Below are positions 6,050-14,383 of a DNA stretch of 22,976 nucleotides, piece after piece. Position 1 is the first letter of the stretch. Each line of letters begins with the position of its first letter. This DNA is from Bacteroidota bacterium. Its GTDB lineage: Bacteria; Bacteroidota; Bacteroidia; Chitinophagales; Chitinophagaceae. The notes beneath the pieces are model-generated. The model did not search any database. It saw nothing but the letters and a program-made list of their open reading frames with translations, and had not been told where the DNA came from. A program made the position numbers and the translations under genes. The stretch spans positions 1 to 22,976 of the forward strand of contig JAKPBL010000346.1 in NCBI GenBank assembly GCA_029778965.1, in the 5' to 3' direction.

Positions 6050-9031
6050 ATGAAAGTCTTTGTTCCTCTCTTCACCGTTCTTTTCTTTTCCGCCTTCCTC
6101 CATGCACAACAACCTGCCTGGCGCGATGGTAAAAATGCCTGGGCTGCCGACTCTCTCGGCAACCACCGTGCGGTGGTGGAATACAACGGCGCAGGCACCC
6201 GTCATACGCGCATAATCCTGCCCTGGCGCCGGCCCGATGTTAACCCCGCAGCCAAAAAGATCATTGTCGTAGACGCAAAAACAAATCATACCATCCGAAA
6301 TTTCACGGTGCGTACCATGAGCGCGCTCGAAGGCGATATCGTCTTCGAACCCGTATCGGGCAAGGGCATATACTATATCTATTACCTGCCTTATAAAAAC
6401 GAAGGACGGTCGAACTACCCGCGCGGCGTTTACCTGTCGCCGGTTAACAATGCCGATGCCGCCTGGCTGAAGTCCATTCCCCCTTCACCAGCGCCCGCGG
6501 CAAAACTCGTGGCTTTTGAATCGATAGATGCTTTCAACAGCTTTTACCCGATGGAAGTCATCGCCAGTGACCAGGAAGTACAGTCGCTGGTTACAAAATC
6601 GGCAAGAAAAGATTTTCTGCTCTTCAGCGAAGACCGGGTCAACCCGATCAGGATGACGGATCATATTCCCGCTAAATGGGCCTCGCAAACGAACCCTGCT
6701 TTCAAGGGCGAAGCGGCTCCCGGCGAGCATTACAGCTTCCAGCTCGGGCTCTATGCCCTGCAACCGGTTACCGTTAACACGCTGCAATTCACAGACCTTA
6801 CTAACGGTGATGGACGATCGATACCTGCCGGCGCTTTTTCATGCATCAATACCGGCGGCATCGACTACCGTGGCACTCCTTTCGTCAAAACAGCGGAGGT
6901 AGCTACGGGTAAAGTGCAGGCCCTCTGGTGCCTGGCCGATATTCCGGTATCGCAGGCGCCGGGCATCTATCGCGGCAGGGTCCGTGTATTAACCAATAGC
7001 GGCGCCGATGTTTCTGTACCGCTGTCGATCGTCGTGAAAGGAACGCCGCTGGCCGACCGCGGTATTTCGGCACCCTGGAAACAAACCCGGCTTCACTGGC
7101 TGAACTCAACCCTTTACCAGGAAAACACCGTTATTCCCCCCTATACACCACTAACGCGCACGGGTAACCGGATACAATTGCTGGGTCGTGATATAAGCCT
7201 TAGCCCCGAAGGACTGCCGGAAAAAATACAAACCTGGTTCAGCCCCGAAATGACAGGCATGAGCCGGCAGCCGAATCCCGTGCTGGCTTCGCCGTTGCAG
7301 TTCGTGGTGCGTGCTAACGGTGCTGAACAACCGCTGTCGGGCGGAACGCTGAACTATGAAAAAGAGAGCGCCGGCACCATTCAATGGAAAGCGGTCAGCG
7401 GCAGCAAAGACCTCTCGATGACCGTGCATGGCAGCCTTGAGTTCGATGGCTTTATCGACTACCGGGTAGCGCTGACGGCCCTCAACGATATGGCGGTCGA
7501 TGATATAAGCCTGCTTATGCCCCTGCACAAAACGGCAGCCACTTACCTGATGGGGCTGGGGCAAAAAGGCGGTTACCGTCCCGATGCGTTTCACTGGCAA
7601 TGGGAGGTGGCCACCAAAAATCAGGATGGCGCGTGGATCGGAAACGTCAACGCCGGCCTCCAGTTCTCCCTGCGCGATGAGCAATATTCCCGTCCGCTGA
7701 ACACGAATTTCTACCTGCAGAAACCGCTGCGCCTGCCTACCTCCTGGGGCAACAACAACAAAGGATCGATCGATATAACCGGCGCAGGCGATACCGTGCT
7801 GGTGCGCTGTGCCAGCGGCGCACGTGCCCTGAAAAAAGGCGATACGCTCTGGTATAATTTCACGCTCCTCATTACGCCCTTCCATACCATCAATACCGAT
7901 TTCCAGTGGGCGAACCGTTTCTATCACCGGTACAGTCCCATCGATACCATCGTGGCTGCCGGCGCCACCGTGGTCAATATCCACCATGCCACTGCCATCA
8001 ATCCCTGGATCAATTATCCCTTTATCGAATTCCCGGCCATGAAGCGATATATCGACTCGGCACACCGCGAAAACCTGAAAGTGAAGATCTACAATACCGT
8101 GCGGGAAGTATCGAACCGGGCGTATGAGACCTTTCCGCTGCGCAGCCTCGGGCATGAGATTTATTCTTCCGGTCCCGGCGGCGGGTTTAGCTGGCTGCAG
8201 GAGCATATCCGCGAAGACTATATTGCCGCCTGGTTCGTACCCGCCATCAAAGACGCCGCCATCGTTAACAGCGGCATGAGCCGCTGGCATAACTATTACG
8301 TGGAAGGAATGGACTGGCTGGTGAAAAACGTGGGTATCGACGGCATTTACCTCGACGACGTGGCCTTCGACCGAGTTACCATGAAACGTATTAAACGCGC
8401 GCTGACGGCCAATAACCATCCCGGTATCATCGACCTGCATTCAGCCAACCAGTACAATAAGAACGACGGCTTCAACAACAGCGCCAACCTGTACATGGAG
8501 CATTTCCCTTACCTCAACAGGTTATGGTTCGGCGAGTACTTCGATTACCAGGCCAACAGCCCCGACTTTTTTCTCACTGAAGTAAGCGGTATTCCTTTCG
8601 GCCTCATGGGCGAAATGCTCGAAGCCGGCGGTAACCCCTGGCGGGGAATGGTGTACGGCATGACCAACCGTTTTCCCTGGGATGAGCACGCCGATCCGCG
8701 TAATATCTGGAAATGCTGGGACGACTTCGGTATGCAGGGTACCAGCATGATCGGTTACTGGAGCCCGAATTGCCCGGTGAAAACATCCGATGCCAATGTG
8801 CTCGCAACGGTGTACCGGAAAACAGGAAAGGCAATGGTGTCGGTAGCAAGCTGGGCGCCCGAAAACAAACCGGTAACCCTTGCGATCAACTGGGCTGCGC
8901 TCGGTATCGACCCCGCCCGCGCCCGCATCACGGCTCCCGCCATCAGGGGGTTCCAGGAGGCAACGGTGTTCAAACCCAACGACCCCATTCCCGTACCGGC
9001 GGGTAAAGGATGGCTGCTGGTCATCGAATGA
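6050..9031 (+). CDS. Secreted glycoside hydrolase domain protein (DUF6067)
   Basis: A 993-residue exported protein. The ATG at 6050 gives a clear signal peptide (MKVFVPLFTVLFFSAFLHA, cleavage after A19); the in-frame start 60 bases upstream would bury it. The N-terminal third is beta-rich (for example LPWRRPDVNP, GIYYIYYLPY, and an APGEHYSFQLGLYAL segment). The C-terminal half is TIM-barrel-like: INPWINYPFIEF, VKIYNTVREVSNRAYETFPL, then GIYLDDVAFDR (from G765; paired D769/D770 are candidate catalytic residues), DLHSANQYN, NLYMEHFPYLNRLWFGEYFDY and SGIPFGLMGEMLEAGGNPWRGM. These last motifs are hallmarks of DUF6067, related to GH123-type enzymes. The substrate is unknown; the adjacent HGSNAT-like protein hints at N-acetylhexosamine glycans. 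A palindromic repeat starts 3 bases after the stop. Confidence 0.82.
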   Translation: MKVFVPLFTVLFFSAFLHAQQPAWRDGKNAWAADSLGNHRAVVEYNGAGTRHTRIILPWRRPDVNPAAKKIIVVDAKTNHTIRNFTVRTMSALEGDIVFEPVSGKGIYYIYYLPYKNEGRSNYPRGVYLSPVNNADAAWLKSIPPSPAPAAKLVAFESIDAFNSFYPMEVIASDQEVQSLVTKSARKDFLLFSEDRVNPIRMTDHIPAKWASQTNPAFKGEAAPGEHYSFQLGLYALQPVTVNTLQFTDLTNGDGRSIPAGAFSCINTGGIDYRGTPFVKTAEVATGKVQALWCLADIPVSQAPGIYRGRVRVLTNSGADVSVPLSIVVKGTPLADRGISAPWKQTRLHWLNSTLYQENTVIPPYTPLTRTGNRIQLLGRDISLSPEGLPEKIQTWFSPEMTGMSRQPNPVLASPLQFVVRANGAEQPLSGGTLNYEKESAGTIQWKAVSGSKDLSMTVHGSLEFDGFIDYRVALTALNDMAVDDISLLMPLHKTAATYLMGLGQKGGYRPDAFHWQWEVATKNQDGAWIGNVNAGLQFSLRDEQYSRPLNTNFYLQKPLRLPTSWGNNNKGSIDITGAGDTVLVRCASGARALKKGDTLWYNFTLLITPFHTINTDFQWANRFYHRYSPIDTIVAAGATVVNIHHATAINPWINYPFIEFPAMKRYIDSAHRENLKVKIYNTVREVSNRAYETFPLRSLGHEIYSSGPGGGFSWLQEHIREDYIAAWFVPAIKDAAIVNSGMSRWHNYYVEGMDWLVKNVGIDGIYLDDVAFDRVTMKRIKRALTANNHPGIIDLHSANQYNKNDGFNNSANLYMEHFPYLNRLWFGEYFDYQANSPDFFLTEVSGIPFGLMGEMLEAGGNPWRGMVYGMTNRFPWDEHADPRNIWKCWDDFGMQGTSMIGYWSPNCPVKTSDANVLATVYRKTGKAMVSVASWAPENKPVTLAINWAALGIDPARARITAPAIRGFQEATVFKPNDPIPVPAGKGWLLVIE

Positions 9032-9034
9032 GCA

Positions 9035-9071
9035 GCATTTACCCGTCGGGTGGCACCCGACGGGTAAATGC
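9035..9071. repeat. Palindromic repeat copy 2, after the DUF6067 gene
   Basis: The same core arms as copy 1 (9041-9052 and 9054-9065), here extended by GCATTT on the left and AAATGC on the right. The whole is an 18-bp perfect stem around one central G. It begins 3 bases after the TGA stop at 9029-9031. A transcript terminator or 3'-end protector is plausible, but there is no T-tract. Confidence 0.88.
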
Positions 9072-9144
9072 CGATAAAATCGGGCCAATTCGGACAAGCG
9101 AACGTTTTCGATTTTAAATTACCGGCAAATCATTCTACACTGCC

Positions 9145-11277
9145 ATGAGATCAATCGCCACCCTGCTGCTGCTGGTCGTTTTTGTAAAGCTGTCGGCCCA
9201 GAAACCGGTTCAGCTATCTGATATGCTGAACATCAAAACCGTTGGCGCTACCGGCATTTCGCCCGACGGCACCAAAGCGTATTTCACGCTTACCAGCATC
9301 GACCCCGAACCCGATAAGAAATGGGAATACCAGTATAAAACGCAGTTATACACCGTTAATACCGATGGCAGCCCGCAACCGCGGGCGCTTACTTCGGCGA
9401 AAGAATCTTCCGGCCAGATGAGCTTGTCGCCCGACGGCAAAACCATTGCTTTCGTACGCGCCGTAGACGGTAAGGCGCAGATATTCCTGCTGCCGCTCGA
9501 CGGCGGCGAAGCCCAGCAGCTCACCAATGGCAGGTATGGCGCCGTTAACCCGCAATGGAGTCCCGATTCCCGGTACATCGCCTTTACCATGTCTTTCCCC
9601 TGGAGAGAATATGCCAATGATTCCGTGTACAACAAAACCGGCGCCCTGCCCGCATGGCCTGCCGAACGGCCGGGCCTCGACAACAACTTCCTGCAAAACA
9701 GCAAGGCCAGTCCCAATCCCGATGGTACGCTTGCCGAAGCCCGGGCCTGGCTGCAACTGAACGAGAAAGACAAGAAAGCCAAGCTGATAAACCGGCTTAA
9801 CCTGCAGGAAGAATCCACTACTAACGGTGATATGTATGTGGAGCACGTGTTTCTCGTGAAAGCCATACCCGGCGCCACACCCAGGCAGCTTACCACCGGT
9901 TTCAACACGTACAATTCCCCGCAATTTACCGGCAATGCCACGCTGCTGGTATCAGCGCGCGCCGATCAGCAGATCCATCCCGACCGGAGCCTCGGCGCCG
10001 GTATTTACCTGCTCGATACCACCGGCGCAGCGCCCCGGCCCTTCCTTGTCAAGAAAGAGTACAACTATACGGTGGCGGCCGTTTCTCCCGGGGGAAAATG
10101 GCTGGCGGTATCACATGGCCCGCAGGGATTTGTAAACGTGCCGCAACTGGCCATCGTACCCGCCGGCGGAACAGAAGCAGATTTCATTCCCATCGTTCTC
10201 GACCGCAGCAAATCCAATATCCGGTTCAAAGGAGAGGAGGCTGTGTACGGACTTGCGCAAAGCAATGGCGGCGTGGTTATTTTCCGCTTCGATATAAAAT
10301 CAAAAAAGCTCCAGACGCTGACTTCTGTCGACGAGGGCGCCGGCGCTTTGTCGCTCGGCGGCAACAAGCTGCTGTACAGCAAAGTGACGGTACAAAATCC
10401 TTCCGAGCTGTACACCGCCGATCTTAACGCGAAGAACGAAAAAACGCTGACGGGATTCAATAACGGCTGGCTCGCGCAGCGAACGCTCAGCATACCCGAA
10501 AAGCACAGCTTCAAAAATGAAAAAGGCCTTACGGTCGAATACTGGATCATGAAACCCGCCGGCTTTGCCGCCGGCCGGAAATACCCGGTAATACTGGAAA
10601 TCCACGGTGGCCCGTCGGCCATGTGGGGGCCCGGTGAAGCCAGCATGTGGCACGAGTTCCAGTATTTCGCTGGCAAGGGCTATGGTGTTGTATTCAGCAA
10701 CCCGCGCGGCTCGGGTGGCTATGGCGAGGAGTTTCTGCGCGCCAATGTCAACGACTGGGGCAAGGGCCCGATGGAAGATGTGCTGCATGCGCTCGACGAA
10801 ACCGTTGCCGCCGGCTGGACCGATACCTCGAAACTGTTCCTCACGGGTGGCTCCTATGCGGGTTACCTGGGTGCTTATATTCTTGGGCACGACCATCGTT
10901 TTGCCGCCGCCTGCAGCCAGCGCGGCGTGTACGACCTGCGTACTTTTTTCGGCGAAGGCAATGCCTGGCGGCTGGTACCGAATTATTTCGGCGGCTACCC
11001 CTGGCAGCCCGAGGTGCTGCAGACACTGGAGCGCGAGTCGCCCATCAGCTACGTAGACAAAATCACCACTCCCTATATCATTTTTCACGGTGAAAGCGAC
11101 CTGCGTACCGGCGTGATCCAAAGCGAGCAACTGTACAAAAGCCTGAAAGTGCTGGATCGCCCGGTTGAATATGTTCGTCACCCCGGCGCCACGCACGAGA
11201 TCACCCGCAGCGGTAACAACCGCCAGCGCATGGACCAGTTACTGCGAACCTGGGAATTTTTCGAACGCTACCGCTAG
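9145..11277 (+). CDS. S9-family prolyl oligopeptidase / acylaminoacyl-peptidase-like serine peptidase
   Basis: A 710-residue exported peptidase with signal peptide MRSIATLLLLVVFVKLSA, cleaved before QKP. Residues from about 25 to 430 form a beta-propeller with repeated TolB/WD40-like motifs (GISPDGTKAYFTL, SLSPDGKTIAFVR, QWSPDSRYIAFT). From about 440 an alpha/beta-hydrolase domain follows, with HGGPSAMWGPGE (oxyanion region) and NPRGSGGYGEEF. Catalytic residues are S570 in GGSYAGY (relatives usually have GGSYGGY), D652 in HGESDLRTG and H684 in ATHEI. All three are present. It probably releases short peptides in the periplasm for nutrition. It lies between two copies of the palindromic repeat and 82 bases upstream of the MG2/plug gene on the same strand; I see no good promoter of its own, so cotranscription with the hydrolase is possible. 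Confidence 0.95.
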   Translation: MRSIATLLLLVVFVKLSAQKPVQLSDMLNIKTVGATGISPDGTKAYFTLTSIDPEPDKKWEYQYKTQLYTVNTDGSPQPRALTSAKESSGQMSLSPDGKTIAFVRAVDGKAQIFLLPLDGGEAQQLTNGRYGAVNPQWSPDSRYIAFTMSFPWREYANDSVYNKTGALPAWPAERPGLDNNFLQNSKASPNPDGTLAEARAWLQLNEKDKKAKLINRLNLQEESTTNGDMYVEHVFLVKAIPGATPRQLTTGFNTYNSPQFTGNATLLVSARADQQIHPDRSLGAGIYLLDTTGAAPRPFLVKKEYNYTVAAVSPGGKWLAVSHGPQGFVNVPQLAIVPAGGTEADFIPIVLDRSKSNIRFKGEEAVYGLAQSNGGVVIFRFDIKSKKLQTLTSVDEGAGALSLGGNKLLYSKVTVQNPSELYTADLNAKNEKTLTGFNNGWLAQRTLSIPEKHSFKNEKGLTVEYWIMKPAGFAAGRKYPVILEIHGGPSAMWGPGEASMWHEFQYFAGKGYGVVFSNPRGSGGYGEEFLRANVNDWGKGPMEDVLHALDETVAAGWTDTSKLFLTGGSYAGYLGAYILGHDHRFAAACSQRGVYDLRTFFGEGNAWRLVPNYFGGYPWQPEVLQTLERESPISYVDKITTPYIIFHGESDLRTGVIQSEQLYKSLKVLDRPVEYVRHPGATHEITRSGNNRQRMDQLLRTWEFFERYR

Positions 11278-11282
11278 CCTTC

Positions 11283-11311
11283 TCACCCGTCGGGTAGAAC
11301 CCGACGGGTGA
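11283..11311. repeat. Palindromic repeat copy 3, after the S9 peptidase gene
   Basis: Arms 11283-11295 (T + CACCCGTCGGGT) and 11299-11311 form a 13-bp perfect stem with loop AGA. It begins 5 bases after the TAG stop. The loop differs from copies 1 and 2 (GGC), while the arms are conserved, as expected if the stem is what matters. Confidence 0.88.
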
Positions 11312-11359
11312 ATTGTCCAAAAAATAAAGGAAATTGGCCCCTCATCCTGTGCGCAGTCT

Positions 11360-13765
11360 ATGAAAAAGATGAATTGGACCCGTTTTTCACTCCTGATGGT
11401 AATGTTGTTTGCAGCCGGCTCGCTTCGCGCGCAAACCATCGACTCTCTGCTCAGCAAGCTCGAAACCGCTTATCCCCAGGAAAAGCTGTACCTGCATTAC
11501 GATAAGAACGCCTACAACCCCGGCGAAACCATCTTCTTCAAATGTTACCTGATGGCGTCCAACGTGCTGTCGAACATCAGCAAGAACGTGTATGCGGAAC
11601 TGATCGACAGCAAGGGCAAAGTGCTCGACCGGCGTATTACCCCGGTGATCATGGCCGGTTCGGCATCGGCGCTCGACATCCCGGCCGATTATGCCGATTC
11701 GGTTGTGTACGTCAGGGCTTATACGCAGTGGATGCTCAACTTCGACGAAAGCTTTCTTTATACGCGCGCCATCGGCGTTATCACCAGGAACACTGCATCC
11801 AAAAAACCGGCCTCGCCCGTTTATACCCTGGGGTTCTTCTCCGAAGGCGGCGACCTGGTAGAAGGCATTGAAAGCAATATGGCCTTCAAAGCATATGACC
11901 AGCGAGGGCTTCCCTTTAACGTGGAAGGACAGGTGCAGGATGCGAAGGGCGCCAAGGTCGTCGACTTCAAATCGATACACGACGGCATGGGCTCTTTTCG
12001 GTTACTCAGTCCCGTTAGCGGACTGGTTGCCGTTTGGAAAGACCCCGCCGGTAAACCGCAGAAAACAAAACTGCCAGAGACAACCCGTAACAATGTATCG
12101 CTTGAAGTAGCGCCGTCTGCTGCCGGCCTCCTGTTCGCCGTGCGCCGCCGCGCCGATGCCTCCGACAACCTGCAGTCGCTCACCCTCGTGGCCCAGCAAC
12201 AGCAGCAGATACTTTACCAGGCAAAGCTGAACCTGGCCAAAACCGAGGGCGTGAAAGCCACCATTCCCGGTGAAGATCTGCCAACCGGCATCGTGCAGCT
12301 AACCGTTTTCGACAACCAGAACAAACCCCTGGCGGAAAGGATTGTTTTTGTCAACCACCAGGATTATTATTTCATCACCGATCTGAACACGCCGGTAAAA
12401 AGCACCGATAAAAGAGGGAAAAACGTGATCCAGGTCGATGTGCCCGATACCATCATCTGCAACCTCTCGCTGTCGGTTACCGATGCCGGGCTTAACCCGC
12501 CGCAGACGGTAGAGGACGATATCTACTCCAATATTTTTCTTACCAGCGACCTCAGGGGGTATATCCATAACCCGGCCTGGTATTTCAGCAGCGAGGCCGA
12601 TTCTGTAACGAAAGCGCTCGACCTGGTAATGCTTACCAACGGCTGGCGCCGTTTCAAATGGGAAGACGTGCTGGCGCAGCGCTGGCCGAAGATCACCTAC
12701 CGGCCCGATAATTACATTACCATCTTGGGAAACATCAGCGGCCTCAACCGCTCGGAACTCAACCAGAAAGAGGTGACGGCCATTATGGAAACCAAGAGCC
12801 AGGGTCAGGACGTATTCACGTTTCCCGTGGGCCAGGACGGCAAGTTCGAGTTGTCGGGCATGCTGTTTTACGACACAGCCAGGCTCTACTACCAGTTCAA
12901 CAACGACAAAAGCAAGCTGCTTACCACCAAGGCCATCTTCGATATGAAACCGGGTTTCCTGCTTAAGCCCACTCCGTTCAAAGCCGACAGCAGCCTCGCT
13001 TTTCACCTGCCCAGGTTCCCGGGAGATATCATTGCGAAAAACAACTCCATTGCCCTGAAGAACCTTGAGTCAATAGATGAAAAAAACAAGGTCAAAACAC
13101 TGGAAGGCGTTACCGTGGTTGCCAGAACCAAATCGAAAAAAGAAACGATGGATGCCGAATACACTTCGGGGCTTTTCCGCGGTGGCGACGGTTATACATT
13201 CGTGTTAGACGACGATCCGCTGGCGCGCGGCGCGCTGACCGTGCTGCAGTACCTGCAGGGAAAAGTGGCCGGCCTGCAGATATCGGGCGCCGGAGCGCAA
13301 ATGTCGATGAGCTGGCGCGGAGGAACACCTTTGCTTTATTACAATGAAATGCCCAGTGACATCAGCATGATCCAGGGCATGAATATGAACGACATCGCGA
13401 TGATCAAGGTCTTTCGTCCGCCATTTATGGGTGGCTCCGGCGGCGCCGGTGGCGCCATTGCCGTATATGCCAAAAAGGGGACAGCGAACAAGCCCGACAA
13501 TGTGCAGGGACTGAATGCGTATAAAATAGCGGGATACCAGGCGGTGAAACAATTTTTCTCACCCGACTACGAGAAATACGATGAGGCCAACACGCAGCCT
13601 GATCTGCGCACCACGCTGTACTGGAACCCGGCCATTTACACCGATAAGAACAACCGGCGCATCTTCTTCACGTTCTATAACAATGATGTGGCTAAAAAGA
13701 TCCGGGTAATTATTGAAGGACTCAATGCGGAGGGGAAACTGACCCGGACGGAAAAAATATACTAA
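11360..13765 (+). CDS. MG2-domain / TonB-dependent receptor plug protein without beta-barrel
   Basis: An 801-residue envelope protein with an N-terminal signal peptide (hydrophobic FSLLMVMLFAAGSLRA, cleaved near residue 25 before QTIDS). Residues about 35-130 resemble the MG2 domain of alpha-2-macroglobulins (EKLYLHYDKNAYNPGETIFFKCYLM). Middle beta-sandwich segments follow. From about residue 577 (LEGVTVVARTKSKK) a TonB-receptor plug-like domain runs to about 720, with FVLDDDPLARGALTVLQYLQGKVAGLQISG and a glycine-rich GGSGGAGGAIAVYAKKG. Only about 80 residues remain after it, so there is no 22-strand barrel. Related proteins are widespread in Bacteroidota but their job is not established. It follows the S9 peptidase on the same strand and ends just before a very large hairpin. 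Confidence 0.85.
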   Translation: MKKMNWTRFSLLMVMLFAAGSLRAQTIDSLLSKLETAYPQEKLYLHYDKNAYNPGETIFFKCYLMASNVLSNISKNVYAELIDSKGKVLDRRITPVIMAGSASALDIPADYADSVVYVRAYTQWMLNFDESFLYTRAIGVITRNTASKKPASPVYTLGFFSEGGDLVEGIESNMAFKAYDQRGLPFNVEGQVQDAKGAKVVDFKSIHDGMGSFRLLSPVSGLVAVWKDPAGKPQKTKLPETTRNNVSLEVAPSAAGLLFAVRRRADASDNLQSLTLVAQQQQQILYQAKLNLAKTEGVKATIPGEDLPTGIVQLTVFDNQNKPLAERIVFVNHQDYYFITDLNTPVKSTDKRGKNVIQVDVPDTIICNLSLSVTDAGLNPPQTVEDDIYSNIFLTSDLRGYIHNPAWYFSSEADSVTKALDLVMLTNGWRRFKWEDVLAQRWPKITYRPDNYITILGNISGLNRSELNQKEVTAIMETKSQGQDVFTFPVGQDGKFELSGMLFYDTARLYYQFNNDKSKLLTTKAIFDMKPGFLLKPTPFKADSSLAFHLPRFPGDIIAKNNSIALKNLESIDEKNKVKTLEGVTVVARTKSKKETMDAEYTSGLFRGGDGYTFVLDDDPLARGALTVLQYLQGKVAGLQISGAGAQMSMSWRGGTPLLYYNEMPSDISMIQGMNMNDIAMIKVFRPPFMGGSGGAGGAIAVYAKKGTANKPDNVQGLNAYKIAGYQAVKQFFSPDYEKYDEANTQPDLRTTLYWNPAIYTDKNNRRIFFTFYNNDVAKKIRVIIEGLNAEGKLTRTEKIY

Positions 13766-13769
13766 GAAG

Positions 13770-13855
13770 GTTTATGGTTTATAGTCTATGGTTTATGGTT
13801 AGTAGAGGTTCTGAACTTCTAACTAACCATAAACCATAGACTATAAACCATAAAC
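13770..13855. repeat. Long inverted repeat with 7-base periodic arms; probable bidirectional terminator
   Basis: Perfect 33-base arms at 13770-13802 and 13823-13855. The 20-base centre can pair further (13803-13811 with 13813-13821, one G-U), giving a nearly continuous hairpin of over 40 bp. The left arm is built of 7-base units GTTTATG, GTTTATA, GTCTATG, GTTTATG and then GTTAG. It fills the space between two convergent genes (stops at 13765 and 13867). Confidence 0.9.
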
Positions 13856-13866
13856 TAATTCAGTTA

Positions 13867-14172
13867 TTACCAACGGTTAGATCCGCTGTTGCTGAAAGAA
13901 CGACGGTTACCGCCATTGCCCGCCTTCTCTTCTCTCGGCTTGGCAACGGTTACGCGGATAGCGCGACCTTCTACCATACCGCCGTCGAGTTCGGCAATTG
14001 CTTTTTCAGCAGCCGCATCGTCAGGCATTTCAACAAAGCCGAAACCGCGGCTCCGGTTGGTGAATTTGTCCATGATAACACGGGCAGATGATACTTCACC
14101 ATACTCGGTGAAAAATTCTCTCAGGTCTTCGTCTTCAACATTGAAGCTCAGATTTGAAACGTAAATGTTCAT
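13867..14172 (-). CDS. Single-RRM RNA-binding protein (cold-shock/Rbp type)
   Basis: A 101-residue RNA-binding protein starting MNIYVSNLSFNVEDEDL at the ATG at 14172. An upstream ATG at 14205 would add MLINFLSFFSN, not seen in relatives. It has the classic RNA-recognition motif: RNP2 is IYVSNL (residues 3-8) and RNP1 is RGFGFVEM (about 41-48), with the interposed FFTEYGEVSSARVIMDK. The tail is Gly/Asn/Arg/Ser-rich (EKAGNGGNRRSFSNSGSNRW), as in cyanobacterial and Bacteroidota Rbp proteins, which bind RNA and are often induced by cold. A -7 box about 117 bases upstream implies a 5' leader of about 110 nt, long for this window, which could carry post-transcriptional control. It converges on the MG2/plug gene. 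Confidence 0.95.
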   Translation of the reverse strand: MNIYVSNLSFNVEDEDLREFFTEYGEVSSARVIMDKFTNRSRGFGFVEMPDDAAAEKAIAELDGGMVEGRAIRVTVAKPREEKAGNGGNRRSFSNSGSNRW

Positions 14173-14250
14173 GTTTGAAAAAAATGATAAAAAATTGATG
14201 AGCACCAGATTCAGGGAGGGAGAAACTCATTAGCAGAGATGCGTAGCAGA

Positions 14251-14277
14251 ATAACTCGATCCAAAGGATCATAACTC
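14251..14277 (-). promoter_or_regulatory. Structured element in the RRM gene 5' leader
   Basis: A small hairpin (GATCC, 14258-14262, with GGATC, 14266-14270) is flanked on both sides by the direct repeat ATAACTC (14251-14257 and 14271-14277). It lies inside the predicted leader of the RRM gene, 79 bases or more before the start codon. Function unknown; a thermosensor or autoregulatory site is only a guess. Confidence 0.3.
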
Positions 14278-14288
14278 AAATAGCGCCG

Positions 14289-14296
14289 CAAATATA
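14289..14296 (-). promoter_or_regulatory. -7 box of the RRM gene promoter
   Basis: On the minus strand, TATATTTG exactly matches TAnnTTTG. No well-placed -33 TTG is seen. Transcription would start near 14282, leaving a leader of roughly 110 nt before the ATG at 14172. Confidence 0.5.
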
Positions 14297-14340
14297 CTGC
14301 AATTTTCCCAGTATTACATTAATTAAACGCTAATCATTCC

Positions 14341-14383
14341 GTGGCATGGCCGCCTCGCCAGCCTTCTCAGGCGGGGCCGCCAC
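14341..14383 (-). terminator. GC-rich hairpin across the stop codon of the MFS exporter gene
   Basis: GTGGC (14341-14345) pairs with GCCAC (14379-14383), GGCC (14348-14351) with GGCC (14375-14378), and GCCT (14352-14355) with AGGC (14369-14372), with small bulges. The stop codon (14367-14369) lies in the loop side. No T-run follows on the minus strand, so it is a transcript-end structure of uncertain strength. Confidence 0.4.

Noticed and set aside
7151..8440. 429-residue minus-strand open frame inside the DUF6067 gene
   Set aside because: No family motifs; an antisense shadow of a well-supported gene.
10300..11196. 298-residue minus-strand open frame inside the S9 peptidase gene
   Set aside because: Overlaps the catalytic domain of a clear peptidase and shows no domain of its own.
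13770..13855. CRISPR-like reading of the GTTTATG tandem units
   Set aside because: Units are 7 bases with no spacers and are mirrored in an inverted arm; not a CRISPR array.
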